Assembly (NCBI GenBank): GCA_021787505.1
Contig: JAJYLU010000125.1
Coordinates: forward strand, 1-6,075
Source of the DNA: Nitrospirota bacterium
GTDB lineage: Bacteria > Nitrospirota > Thermodesulfovibrionia > Thermodesulfovibrionales > UBA6898
Length of the DNA stretch: 6,075 nucleotides
Reading direction: 5' to 3'
How positions within the stretch are numbered: the first letter of the stretch is position 1; each line of letters starts with the position of its first letter. This document shows, in pieces, positions 1 to 5,763 of the stretch. The notes under the pieces are model-generated. The model worked only from the letters and a program-made list of their open reading frames with translations, was not told the origin of the DNA and ran no database searches. The position numbers and the translations under genes are program-made.

Positions 1-1
1 C

Positions 2-229
2 GCCATCGCCCGCGCATTCATCAACAGACCGGACATCGTCCTTGCCGATGAACCTACCGGCGACCTGGACGAGGAGACCGAAGCCGAGATCATCAGTCTC
101 TTCAACAGGATGAACAAGGATGCCGGGACCACATTCGTCATTGTCACCCACAACAAGGATATCGCGGCGCGTGCCGCACGCCGGCTGAAGATGGCGAACG
201 GGGTAGTGAGCGAGATCAACGGGGGATAA
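2..229 (+). CDS. ABC transporter ATP-binding protein, LolD/MacB type (3' end only)
   Basis: Only the last 75 residues are in the window; the 5' part, with Walker A and most of the signature motif, lies off the left edge. The visible part begins AIARAF, the segment that directly follows the LSGGQ signature in these ATPases. Walker B with the catalytic glutamate and D-loop follows (IVLADEPTGDLD, residues about 12-23, Glu17), then the H-loop histidine in VIVTHN (His50). The DEPTGDLD wording and short C-terminus are typical of the LolD/MacB/FtsE group, which drives lipoprotein release, peptide or drug export, or mechanotransmission with a FtsX-like permease. The substrate cannot be told from this fragment. 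It ends in TAA and converges on the methyltransferase gene 20 bases away. The family call is secure; the subfamily is tentative. Confidence 0.9.
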   Translation, partial: AIARAFINRPDIVLADEPTGDLDEETEAEIISLFNRMNKDAGTTFVIVTHNKDIAARAARRLKMANGVVSEINGG

Positions 230-249
230 TGAGCAGAAACAGCCGCCCT

Positions 250-960
250 TTATCCGTACATCTCATTGAGTTCATCAGTATACGATCCGTCCGCAGTATA
301 AAGAATCAGGGGCTTTTCAACTTTCAGCCCGGGTTTCGCCTCTTTCACCGCCTCGACAAGGACCATCTTCGACACCGCGCGGACATCGTTATGGACAAGC
401 CGTATCCTCTTCGGCTCCATTTTCACTTCCCTGAGCGTTTCAATCACCTCGATTAACCTCTCGGGGTGGAAAATCATGCAGAACCTCCCCTTCGCCTTGA
501 GCAGATAGGAAACGGACTTCGCGAGCTCAGGCAGCCGCATCCTGAGTTCATGGCGGGCAATCGACCTCTCCTCTCCGAGACTCAGACGGCCGGAGGACGG
601 CTTTCTGAAAGGCGGATTCGACACAACGAGGTCGTACTTCTCAGTAGGACAGGCGGCATCGAGATGCCTGACGTCGGTAAGTATCGCTCTGACCCGTTCT
701 TCGAGGCCGTTAAGAGCTATATTCCTTGCGGCTAATCGGTAGAGCGATTCCTGCAGTTCCACGAGAAGGACCCTCGCCTCCGCGTATTTTCTCGCCAGCA
801 GAAGGCCGATAATCCCGGAGCCTGCGCCGAGGTCTGCGATCTCCCTGGCATGCTTCATGTTTACGAAAGAATACAAAAGGAGCGCATCCACCGAAAACCT
901 GTACCCCTCCGTGTTCTGGTAGACCTTGATATCGCGCAGCCCGTCGAGGGAAGTTTTCAT
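250..960 (-). CDS. tRNA1(Val) (adenine-37)-N6-methyltransferase-like protein (TrmN6/YfiC family)
   Basis: This is a 236-residue class I SAM-dependent methyltransferase. It shows motif I (DLGAGSGIIG, residues 43-52), an acidic residue after strand 2 (Glu68) that would bind the SAM ribose, and the NPPF catalytic motif (115-118) that marks N6-adenine or amino methylation. ARHE (135-138) and a C-terminal segment (PLILYTADGSYT) match the TrmN6/YfiC family, whose E. coli member methylates A37 of tRNA1(Val). The ATG at 960 is chosen because the family usually begins about 10 residues before the IKVYQ...YRFS.DALLL segment. A TTG at 996 would add 12 residues (MRPSALPTTGVR) that look non-homologous. 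Neither start has a well-spaced Shine-Dalgarno. It is last in the minus-strand cluster, 75 bases after the phosphatase stop. The family is clear; the exact RNA substrate is inferred. Confidence 0.88.
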   Translation of the reverse strand: MKTSLDGLRDIKVYQNTEGYRFSVDALLLYSFVNMKHAREIADLGAGSGIIGLLLARKYAEARVLLVELQESLYRLAARNIALNGLEERVRAILTDVRHLDAACPTEKYDLVVSNPPFRKPSSGRLSLGEERSIARHELRMRLPELAKSVSYLLKAKGRFCMIFHPERLIEVIETLREVKMEPKRIRLVHNDVRAVSKMVLVEAVKEAKPGLKVEKPLILYTADGSYTDELNEMYG

Positions 961-1035
961 CCTAACGCCGGTAGTGGGGAGAGCGGAGGGCCGCAATTCC
1001 CCCTGCGTTTTTCTGGTCCATGAGTTTGGCCAACC

Positions 1036-1686
1036 TCATCGCGACTTTCCGCCGATCCCGGCAAGAAGCGTAACCAGTTCTGCGATATCCGAAATAATAT
1101 AGTCGGCGGTCCTTAAGTACTCGATGCCCCTGTAACCATACGTGACGGCTATAGCATGGACACCCGCAGCCTTACCGGCCTCGATATCGAAATTGCTGTC
1201 ACCCACGATGGCAGACTCTTCCGGCTTCACGTTGAACGCGCCGAGCACCATCCGTAACGGTTTCGGCGAGGGCTTCCGTTCCTCCGTACTGTCACTGCCC
1301 AGGACCATATCGAAATACTTCAGAAGGTCGAGCTCCTCCAGCAACCTCCTCGAGAGCGCTTCACGTTTGTTAGAAATCACCGCCTTTTTGTATCCGTTCA
1401 GTTGTTCGAGCGTCTCACGGACCCCTTTGTAGGGGACCGTGAAATCGACGAGATGTTCGGAATAATACCGAATGAAGCGGTCCAGCACTTCGGGCATAAT
1501 AGCGCTTTTCTCGCCGACCATCTTTTCTATAAGGCGCGTAATTCCTTCCCCGACCATGCCGATAGTCCGGTCGACCGTCATCTTCCCGAAGCCGTAAGGC
1601 ATCGTCGCGTAATTCAGCGCATTGGTGATATCTACGCTCGAATCCACGAGCGTCCCGTCAAGATCGAACATGACAAGTTTGATCAT
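1036..1686 (-). CDS. gph: HAD-family hydrolase, probable phosphoglycolate phosphatase
   Basis: This 216-residue protein carries all four HAD motifs. Motif I is FDLDGTLVDSS with nucleophile Asp8 and acid/base Asp10. Motif II is VISNK with Ser105. Motif III has Lys138 in ERKPSPKP. Motif IV is GDSNFD with Asp163 and Asp167 for Mg2+. A helical C1 cap lies between motifs I and II, as in the Gph/PpaX/beta-phosphoglucomutase-like branch. Gph hydrolyses 2-phosphoglycolate, which forms during DNA 3'-end repair and is toxic to central metabolism. PpaX-like pyrophosphatase or another small-phosphoester activity is possible. The ATG at 1686 is preferred: it overlaps the pgeF stop as ATGA, has AGGG five bases upstream, and places motif I at the expected position. 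The open frame extends further to 1788, but only by running inside pgeF. Exact substrate is moderately sure. Confidence 0.87.
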   Translation of the reverse strand: MIKLVMFDLDGTLVDSSVDITNALNYATMPYGFGKMTVDRTIGMVGEGITRLIEKMVGEKSAIMPEVLDRFIRYYSEHLVDFTVPYKGVRETLEQLNGYKKAVISNKREALSRRLLEELDLLKYFDMVLGSDSTEERKPSPKPLRMVLGAFNVKPEESAIVGDSNFDIEAGKAAGVHAIAVTYGYRGIEYLRTADYIISDIAELVTLLAGIGGKSR

Positions 1687-2360
1687 AGCAGCCCTATGAA
1701 GCCGCCCTGTCTGCCTGCGGAACCCTTCAAATAACGGTACGAATAGAATCTGTCCGGATTGCAGAAAGTACAATCGGCAGAGACCCATATATTATCATCA
1801 GGGACACCGAGAGACAGTGCCTGTTCTCTATTGGCCGACGGAAGGTCAAGACAATATTTCTCCCCCTTGTTGGAATAATATCGGCCCTCCCCCGTCGCCT
1901 TCACTACCGCGTCCACCACCTCAAGATCCACCGCATAGCAGCACCCTTTGATACTCGGGCCTATCGCGACGATAACATTTCTCCCGTCTCCTGAATATCG
2001 GTCAACAATGGCCCCGATTGTTTTTTTCAGTATCCCTGCGGCAGTCCCTCTCCAACCCGCATGCACGGCTGCGACAACGCCTTTCTCCCTTTCATATATC
2101 AGGACCGGCACGCAATCGGCCGCCTGAACGCCGATCAAAACTCCCTTTTCTTTCGTAATTACCGCGTCACCGATCACGGACTCGCGTGAAGACCCCAGAA
2201 AGATGATTTTGTCGGTATGCTTCTGTATAGGCAGGTAGATTACTTCCGGCAGGATCCCGAGAACCTTGCCGATCCCTTCCCTGTCAGATCCCGGGTCCTT
2301 ACCCGTAAAAAAAGCGGTCACGCGCCTCCCGAATATCCCGGGAATGATAAGCCTCTTCAA
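1683..2360 (-). CDS. pgeF: Peptidoglycan editing factor PgeF / YfiH-LACC1 family (Cu-oxidase_4)
   Basis: This 225-residue cytosolic protein belongs to the YfiH/YlmD/LACC1 family. The metal-site triad is visible as His48 (QKHTD), Cys83 (AADCVPV) and His100 (AVHAGWRG). The family C-terminal signature is also present: a TxCN motif (CTFCN, near 197-201), YSYR and GRQGGFIGL. Members have purine nucleoside phosphorylase or adenosine deaminase activity, and the E. coli protein prevents serine replacing alanine in the peptidoglycan stem peptide. The protein is short for the family (often 240-270): the N-terminal region with the usual SLNLG...GD...NR block is reduced. The likely start is TTG at 2360, overlapping the upstream stop as TTGA; an AGGAG lies 12 bases upstream, further than ideal. 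It is coupled to genes on both sides by 4-base overlaps. Family call is strong; the physiological role is by homology. Confidence 0.92.
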   Translation of the reverse strand: MKRLIIPGIFGRRVTAFFTGKDPGSDREGIGKVLGILPEVIYLPIQKHTDKIIFLGSSRESVIGDAVITKEKGVLIGVQAADCVPVLIYEREKGVVAAVHAGWRGTAAGILKKTIGAIVDRYSGDGRNVIVAIGPSIKGCCYAVDLEVVDAVVKATGEGRYYSNKGEKYCLDLPSANREQALSLGVPDDNIWVSADCTFCNPDRFYSYRYLKGSAGRQGGFIGLL

Positions 2361-3916
2361 AAGGTCTGATCTCTCCTGAGTGATGCGAACGCACCCGGCA
2401 GATGATCAATTAAATCGGTAGCGATCATCGAATGCATCCCTTTTTCCGTCGCGGCGATGTCGCCGGCGAGTCCGTGCACATACACACCGAGAATAGCCGC
2501 ACTGAGGGGATTCAGCCCCTGTCCCAGGAACCCGGCAACGATCCCCGTGAGGACGTCGCCCGCCCCAGCCGTGGCCATGCCTGGGTTTCCCGTAGTATTG
2601 ATGAAGGCCCTTCCCTCAGGCTCAGCGACAACGGTCGGCGCTCCTTTCAGGATGAGATATGTTCCGCTTTCCTTCGCAAAAAAGACAGGCGTCTGAATCC
2701 CTTCCTTTGCGATCTTCTCCCGCAGCCCTGCATAATCCATCGACCCGCGGCGCAAAAGCCTCGCCATCTCTCCGATGTGGGGGGTGAGGATCACCGGCGA
2801 TCGTGCTTTGTTCAAACTATCAGCGTTCCCTTCCAGCGAGTTGAGCCCGTCGGCATCGACCACCATGGGCGAGACGGAATTCTTTATCAGCTGAGGTATG
2901 AGGCTTCGGATATCATCGGACGTGCCTATCCCCGGGCCGACCGCCAGGACATCCGCCTTTCCACTTACAAACCTGAGGATATGCTCTGCCGCTTCAAATG
3001 AGAGCTGCCCGCCGCCGGTATCGGGAAGAGGAAGGACCATCTCTTCGGTCACCCTTGTCTGAAAAATGTCCGCAAGCGTTTCAGGGACCCCCACGGTCAC
3101 CATTCCCGCTCCTGACCTGAGACAGGCCCTTGCAGTCATAAGCGCCGCACCGGTCTTTCCCCTCGAACCCGCAACCACGAGGACATGTCCGTAATTTCCT
3201 TTATAAGAATGCACGGGCCTGTCGGGTATGAGATACGATGCCACGCCGTCATCGATCGTCTCTACCATAAGCATGTCAGAGGTTAAGAGCTCTGCCGGAA
3301 AACCGATATCCTCGATGAATAATTTTCCGCAATACTCCGCACCGGGATGGAGGAGATGACCGATCTTCGGCAGTCCGAATGTCACCGTGTAGTCGGCCCT
3401 GACAGCCTCTCCGAGCTTTTCACCGTTATCCGCCGAGATGCCAGAAGGGATGTCGACGGAAATTATCGGCGTGTCCGACCTATTAAGGAAGGCGATGACA
3501 TCCGCGACCGGAGGACCCACAGGCTTGTTGATGCCGGTACCGAAGATCGCGTCGATGACCGCCGCACTGTGCAGGTCCGCGCTGCGGATGCCGGTACGGA
3601 ATTCGACCGGCAGGCCCATCTTCTTGGCCGTCTTGTATTGTTTCAGGCAGTCCGGCGACAGCCTGTTTTCAGCTGCCAGAAGAAAGACCCTGACATTCCA
3701 GCCGCTCCTGAAAAGTTCCCGTCCGGCAACGATTCCGTCGCCTCCGTTGTTGCCGCCGCCCGAAATAACGATCACCTTTCTCTTTCCAAATAGTTCCCTG
3801 ACCTTTGTTGCAACGGCCAACCCTGCCCTCTCCATGAGGACCGCGGACGACAGCCCGAACGTTTTGATCGTCTTTTCGTCTATCCCCCGCATTTCTGCGG
3901 CAGTTACGACCTTCAT
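2357..3916 (-). CDS. nnr: Bifunctional NAD(P)H-hydrate epimerase / ADP-dependent NAD(P)H-hydrate dehydratase
   Basis: This is a 519-residue fusion of two repair enzymes. The N-terminal YjeF_N domain (about 1-215) epimerises R/S-NAD(P)HX and shows GGGNNGGDG (53-61), DAIFGTG (122-128) and VDIPSG (154-159). The C-terminal ribokinase-like domain (about 235-510) dehydrates S-NAD(P)HX with ADP. It shows KGNYGHVLVVAGS (239-251), GPGIG (327-331), TPHIGEMARL (378-387) and the nucleotide-binding NTTGNPGMATAGAGDVLTG stretch with the likely catalytic Asp454. Together they restore NAD(P)H damaged by hydration. The ATG at 3916 is chosen: it overlaps the acpS stop as ATGA, GGAG lies five bases upstream, and MKVVTAAEMRGID is the family's normal N-terminus. 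The frame extends to 3982 only through acpS-coding DNA. No key motif is missing. The E. coli orthologue is the similarly fused YjeF/Nnr. Confidence 0.96.
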   Translation of the reverse strand: MKVVTAAEMRGIDEKTIKTFGLSSAVLMERAGLAVATKVRELFGKRKVIVISGGGNNGGDGIVAGRELFRSGWNVRVFLLAAENRLSPDCLKQYKTAKKMGLPVEFRTGIRSADLHSAAVIDAIFGTGINKPVGPPVADVIAFLNRSDTPIISVDIPSGISADNGEKLGEAVRADYTVTFGLPKIGHLLHPGAEYCGKLFIEDIGFPAELLTSDMLMVETIDDGVASYLIPDRPVHSYKGNYGHVLVVAGSRGKTGAALMTARACLRSGAGMVTVGVPETLADIFQTRVTEEMVLPLPDTGGGQLSFEAAEHILRFVSGKADVLAVGPGIGTSDDIRSLIPQLIKNSVSPMVVDADGLNSLEGNADSLNKARSPVILTPHIGEMARLLRRGSMDYAGLREKIAKEGIQTPVFFAKESGTYLILKGAPTVVAEPEGRAFINTTGNPGMATAGAGDVLTGIVAGFLGQGLNPLSAAILGVYVHGLAGDIAATEKGMHSMIATDLIDHLPGAFASLRRDQTF

Positions 3917-4287
3917 AATTTCTCCAGCACCACGCAGGCCACTCCGTAGTCGCGCTCGTGACTCAGGCTCAGGTGGGCGCATCTGATCTCTTTCTGTTCG
4001 AAAAACGCTTCAATCCCGCCTTTCACGCTGAGAAAAGGACGACCACTTCCGGAATTCATCACCTCGATGTCGGTAAGCGCCACTGATATTTCAGAGCCGA
4101 TCGCCTTGATAAACGCCTCCTTCGCCGCGAATCTCACCGACAGGGAAAGCCAGGGCTCCGCCTTCTTATAGGAATAGGCGATTTCATCATCCGTAAAGAC
4201 CCTTCGGAGAAATCTCTCCCCCCAGCGCTCGACCGCCTTCTTCATCCTTTCCACCTTAACTATGTCTATACCTATGCCGTGGATCAT
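3913..4287 (-). CDS. acpS: Holo-[acyl-carrier-protein] synthase
   Basis: This 124-residue protein transfers 4'-phosphopantetheine from CoA to a serine of apo-ACP, switching on fatty-acid synthesis in the cytosol. The N-terminal MIHGIGIDIV motif supplies Mg2+ ligand Asp8, and RFAAKEAFIKAIG (52-64) supplies Glu57 and the conserved lysine. The C-terminal HLSLSHERDYG (105-115) matches the family's LSLSH signature. The length fits the usual 115-130 residues. The ATG at 4287 gives the classic MIxGIGxDIV beginning; a TTG two codons upstream (4293) is possible but less likely. The ribosome site is poor (GAGG abuts the ATG). It is the first gene of the tightly overlapping acpS-nnr-pgeF-gph run, after a gap carrying a palindromic repeat. 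acpS next to pdxJ and a YjeF-type gene is a common bacterial arrangement, which supports the call. Confidence 0.95.
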   Translation of the reverse strand: MIHGIGIDIVKVERMKKAVERWGERFLRRVFTDDEIAYSYKKAEPWLSLSVRFAAKEAFIKAIGSEISVALTDIEVMNSGSGRPFLSVKGGIEAFFEQKEIRCAHLSLSHERDYGVACVVLEKL

Positions 4288-4334
4288 CCTCAATCCAATA
4301 TTAGGAATGTCGTCAAAATCATAACGGTATAGTC

Positions 4335-4372
4335 AAAAAAATCCCTCCTAACCTCCCTTTGGAAAAGGGAGG
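4335..4372 (-). terminator. Possible weak transcription terminator after pdxJ
   Basis: Read on the minus strand, the 9-bp GC-rich hairpin at 4372-4352 is followed, ten bases later, by seven consecutive T residues (4341-4335). The spacing is longer than a classical intrinsic terminator allows. The T run partly belongs to the outer stem of the palindromic element, so termination could be partial or absent. If it works, it would separate pdxJ from the acpS operon and require a promoter in 4288-4334, where only a TATGAT-like -10 (4323-4318) with no good -35 is seen. Confidence 0.3.
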
Positions 4373-4415
4373 AAAGCTTCACCCTCTTTAGCAAAGAGGG
4401 GGAAGGGGAGATTTT
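4338..4415. repeat. 78-base palindromic intergenic element with two internal hairpins
   Basis: Three inverted repeats are nested here. The outer arms 4338-4349 (AAAATCCCTCCT) and 4404-4415 (AGGGGAGATTTT) pair at 11 of 12 positions if one G-U wobble is allowed. Inside lie two hairpins: 4352-4360/4364-4372 (CCTCCCTTT, loop GGA, 9 perfect pairs) and 4382-4389/4393-4400 (CCCTCTTT, loop AGC, 8 perfect pairs). The result is a cruciform or three-way junction nearly symmetrical on either strand. The pyrimidine/purine-rich wording with AAAATC/GATTTT ends resembles dispersed REP- or MITE-like intergenic repeats that I recall from Nitrospirota and sulfate-reducer genomes. Only one copy is in this window, so dispersal is unproven. 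It may affect mRNA stability, end the pdxJ transcript, or be a relic mobile element. No coding sequence is visible. Confidence 0.8.
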
Positions 4416-4445
4416 CCGACAATAACATATACACTTATGAGGCAC

Positions 4446-5174
4446 TTATATCCTGCCGTTTTCCGCAGTGCGTATCAGGTCCTTCATCTCCCTCACGGCC
4501 CTTTCAAGACCGACCAACACCGCGCGCGATACGATACTGTGTCCTATATAAAGCCCTCTGAGCCCTTCTATCTCTGCGATCCGGGAGACGTTGTAATAAT
4601 TGAGTCCGTGGCCGGCGTTTGTCAGCAAACCCACATCCAGGGCCTTTTTCACAGCCTTGATGACCCTTGTCAACTCCCGTTCCCTTCCTTCATCTTTTTC
4701 ATCCGAATAACGGCCTGTATGTATCTCCACCATGTCCGCGCCTATCTCCCTGGATCGCTCCACATCGGCCTCCGAAGGATTGATGAACAGGCTTACCCTG
4801 ATTCCGCTGTCATGAAGGACTTTGACTGCGTTGCTGACCGCCTTCTTACCCTGCATTACGTCAAGGCCGCCCTCGGTCGTCAGTTCCTGTCTCTTCTCGG
4901 GCACCAAAGTCACCATATCCGGCCGGGTATTTACCGCGATCCTCAATATCTCTTTCGTCGCCGCCATCTCGAGATTCAACTCGACCGGGACAAACCTTTT
5001 CAGAACATCCAGATCGCGGTCGTTGATATGCCTCCTGTCTTCCCTCAGGTGCACGGTGATACCGTCCGCGCCCCCGAGTACGGCAAGAGACGCGGCCATC
5101 GCCGGTTCGGGCTCGCTGCCGCCGCGGGCCTGCCTGAGCGTCGCTACATGGTCTACATTAACCCCAAGAATCAT
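4446..5174 (-). CDS. pdxJ: Pyridoxine 5'-phosphate synthase
   Basis: This 242-residue TIM-barrel enzyme condenses 1-deoxy-D-xylulose 5-phosphate with 3-amino-2-oxopropyl phosphate to give pyridoxine 5'-phosphate, the last ring-forming step of the DXP-dependent vitamin B6 pathway. Visible signatures are LGVNVDHVATLRQARG (3-18), ITVHLREDRRHI with His42 (39-50), ELNLEM with Glu69, EIHTGRY (150-156) and the glycine-rich NAGHGLNY (186-193) with His189. These correspond to E. coli His45, Glu72 and His193, and the length equals the usual 240-245. The ATG at 5174 is chosen because GGAG sits five bases upstream and the family begins at MxLGVN; a GTG at 5189 would add five residues. It follows the small uncharacterised gene by 31 bases on the same strand, so the two probably share a transcript. 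Its presence indicates the DXP-dependent rather than the PdxS/PdxT route to B6. Confidence 0.97.
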   Translation of the reverse strand: MILGVNVDHVATLRQARGGSEPEPAMAASLAVLGGADGITVHLREDRRHINDRDLDVLKRFVPVELNLEMAATKEILRIAVNTRPDMVTLVPEKRQELTTEGGLDVMQGKKAVSNAVKVLHDSGIRVSLFINPSEADVERSREIGADMVEIHTGRYSDEKDEGRERELTRVIKAVKKALDVGLLTNAGHGLNYYNVSRIAEIEGLRGLYIGHSIVSRAVLVGLERAVREMKDLIRTAENGRI

Positions 5175-5205
5175 CTGATCTCCATTCACTTTTCGAAATA
5201 TTAGT

Positions 5206-5640
5206 CTATGGGACTATAGTCACGTCGTCAACCGCTGAGGAAACAACAAAGACCTTGATATTGTTGGCGTCTGCGTCTGCAGGAAGAAGGAAAAAGCCCT
5301 TCATCCCGCCTCCCTTGTTCGAGAGGAAAAAACCCTTCTCCCAGGGGACCTTTCCTTCGAGAAACCCCACCAGGCATTCCCCGTCCTTGAACCTTACGAA
5401 TGCCCGGTTTCCCACCGGCCGTCGTATGCCGTAGGATTTCCTCTCCTTGTAATCATAGTCCCCCTCGAAGGACTTCACAAAGAAAACAGCCTTCATATCA
5501 TCGAGCCTTATTATATGCTCTATTCCTGTTCCCGCCTCCTCCAGGACCACGTCCTCCCTGTCGGGCGAAAAGTTTCTCACATATCCCTTCACCATAGAAC
5601 CGTTCCTGAACCTCATGACCGACATTTCCCGCTCTCCCAT
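5206..5640 (-). CDS. Uncharacterised two-unit small-barrel protein (possibly DUF6982-like)
   Basis: This is a 144-residue soluble protein with no signal peptide or membrane segment. Two similar units are visible: RFRNGSMVKGY (10-20) with KAVFFV (50-55), and RFKDGECLVGF (83-93) with KVFVV (129-133). Each would form a short beta barrel, as in PilZ- or Sm-like folds. The pattern RF.DG..v.Gy...KAVFFVk.fEGD plus a C-terminal FFLLPADADANNIKVFVV recalls a domain (DUF6982, from memory) found in Nitrospirota and deltaproteobacterial proteins, sometimes near PilZ domains; its function is unknown to me. PilZ c-di-GMP residues (RxxxR, D/NxSxxG) are not evident. The ATG at 5640 is chosen for its strong ribosome site, AAAGGAGG eight bases upstream; the frame runs open to 5730 without a better start. 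It lies between hypE and pdxJ. The gene is real; the function is unknown. Confidence 0.8.
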   Translation of the reverse strand: MGEREMSVMRFRNGSMVKGYVRNFSPDREDVVLEEAGTGIEHIIRLDDMKAVFFVKSFEGDYDYKERKSYGIRRPVGNRAFVRFKDGECLVGFLEGKVPWEKGFFLSNKGGGMKGFFLLPADADANNIKVFVVSSAVDDVTIVP

Positions 5641-5648
5641 CTTCTCTC

Positions 5649-5656
5649 CCTCCTTT
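5649..5656 (-). promoter_or_regulatory. Strong Shine-Dalgarno deciding the start at 5640
   Basis: On the minus strand AAAGGAGG lies eight bases before ATG 5640. It is the best ribosome site in the window. It fixes the start of the two-unit barrel protein and rules out the longer reading to 5730. Confidence 0.7.
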
Positions 5657-5763
5657 ATCCCGCAGTTGCATGAACAAAAATCTCCAAACGAGGACAGATA
5701 TGATGCTGACAAACAGCCATAGTCGGGCAACCGTTAAGAACATTTGTCACCGCATTCTCTCCG

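Noticed and set aside
230..249. Bidirectional terminator between the converging ABC and methyltransferase genes
   Set aside because: The 20-base gap has no inverted repeat or T run on either strand.
229..456. Plus-strand frame starting ATG in a TAATG overlap with the ABC ATPase stop, 75 residues
   Set aside because: It lies almost wholly antisense to the conserved C-terminus of the methyltransferase, has a low-complexity His/Arg/Phe-rich translation and no recognisable domain.
962..1021. 19-codon minus-strand ORF (MDQKNAGG...) ending one base before the methyltransferase ATG
   Set aside because: It has no Shine-Dalgarno and no attenuator-like hairpins; the adjacency is probably chance, though a coupling leader cannot be excluded.
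1687..1788. 34-residue N-terminal extension of the HAD phosphatase
   Set aside because: It overlaps pgeF coding sequence in another frame; ATG 1686 has an ATGA overlap, a ribosome site and the normal family N-terminus.
2432..3001. 189-residue plus-strand frame opposite the dehydratase domain
   Set aside because: Antisense shadow; rich in Arg/His/Pro/Ser with no domain, while the minus strand carries complete dehydratase motifs.
3917..3982. 22-residue N-terminal extension of the NAD(P)H-hydrate repair enzyme
   Set aside because: It reads through the conserved acpS C-terminus and is Arg/Pro-rich; ATG 3916 with GGAG upstream is far better.
4437..5204. 255-residue plus-strand frame opposite pdxJ
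   Set aside because: It is the antisense shadow of the highly conserved pdxJ; the translation shows no family motifs.
5705..5717. Short inverted repeat GCTG-ACAAA-CAGC as an operator or terminator
   Set aside because: A four-base stem is expected by chance, and no T run follows on either strand.
5498..5743. 81-residue minus-strand frame with a hydrophobic start, resembling a small membrane protein
   Set aside because: Its C-terminal half is a shifted reading of the barrel gene (RQGGRGPGGGGNRNRA), and the strong ribosome site matches the other frame.
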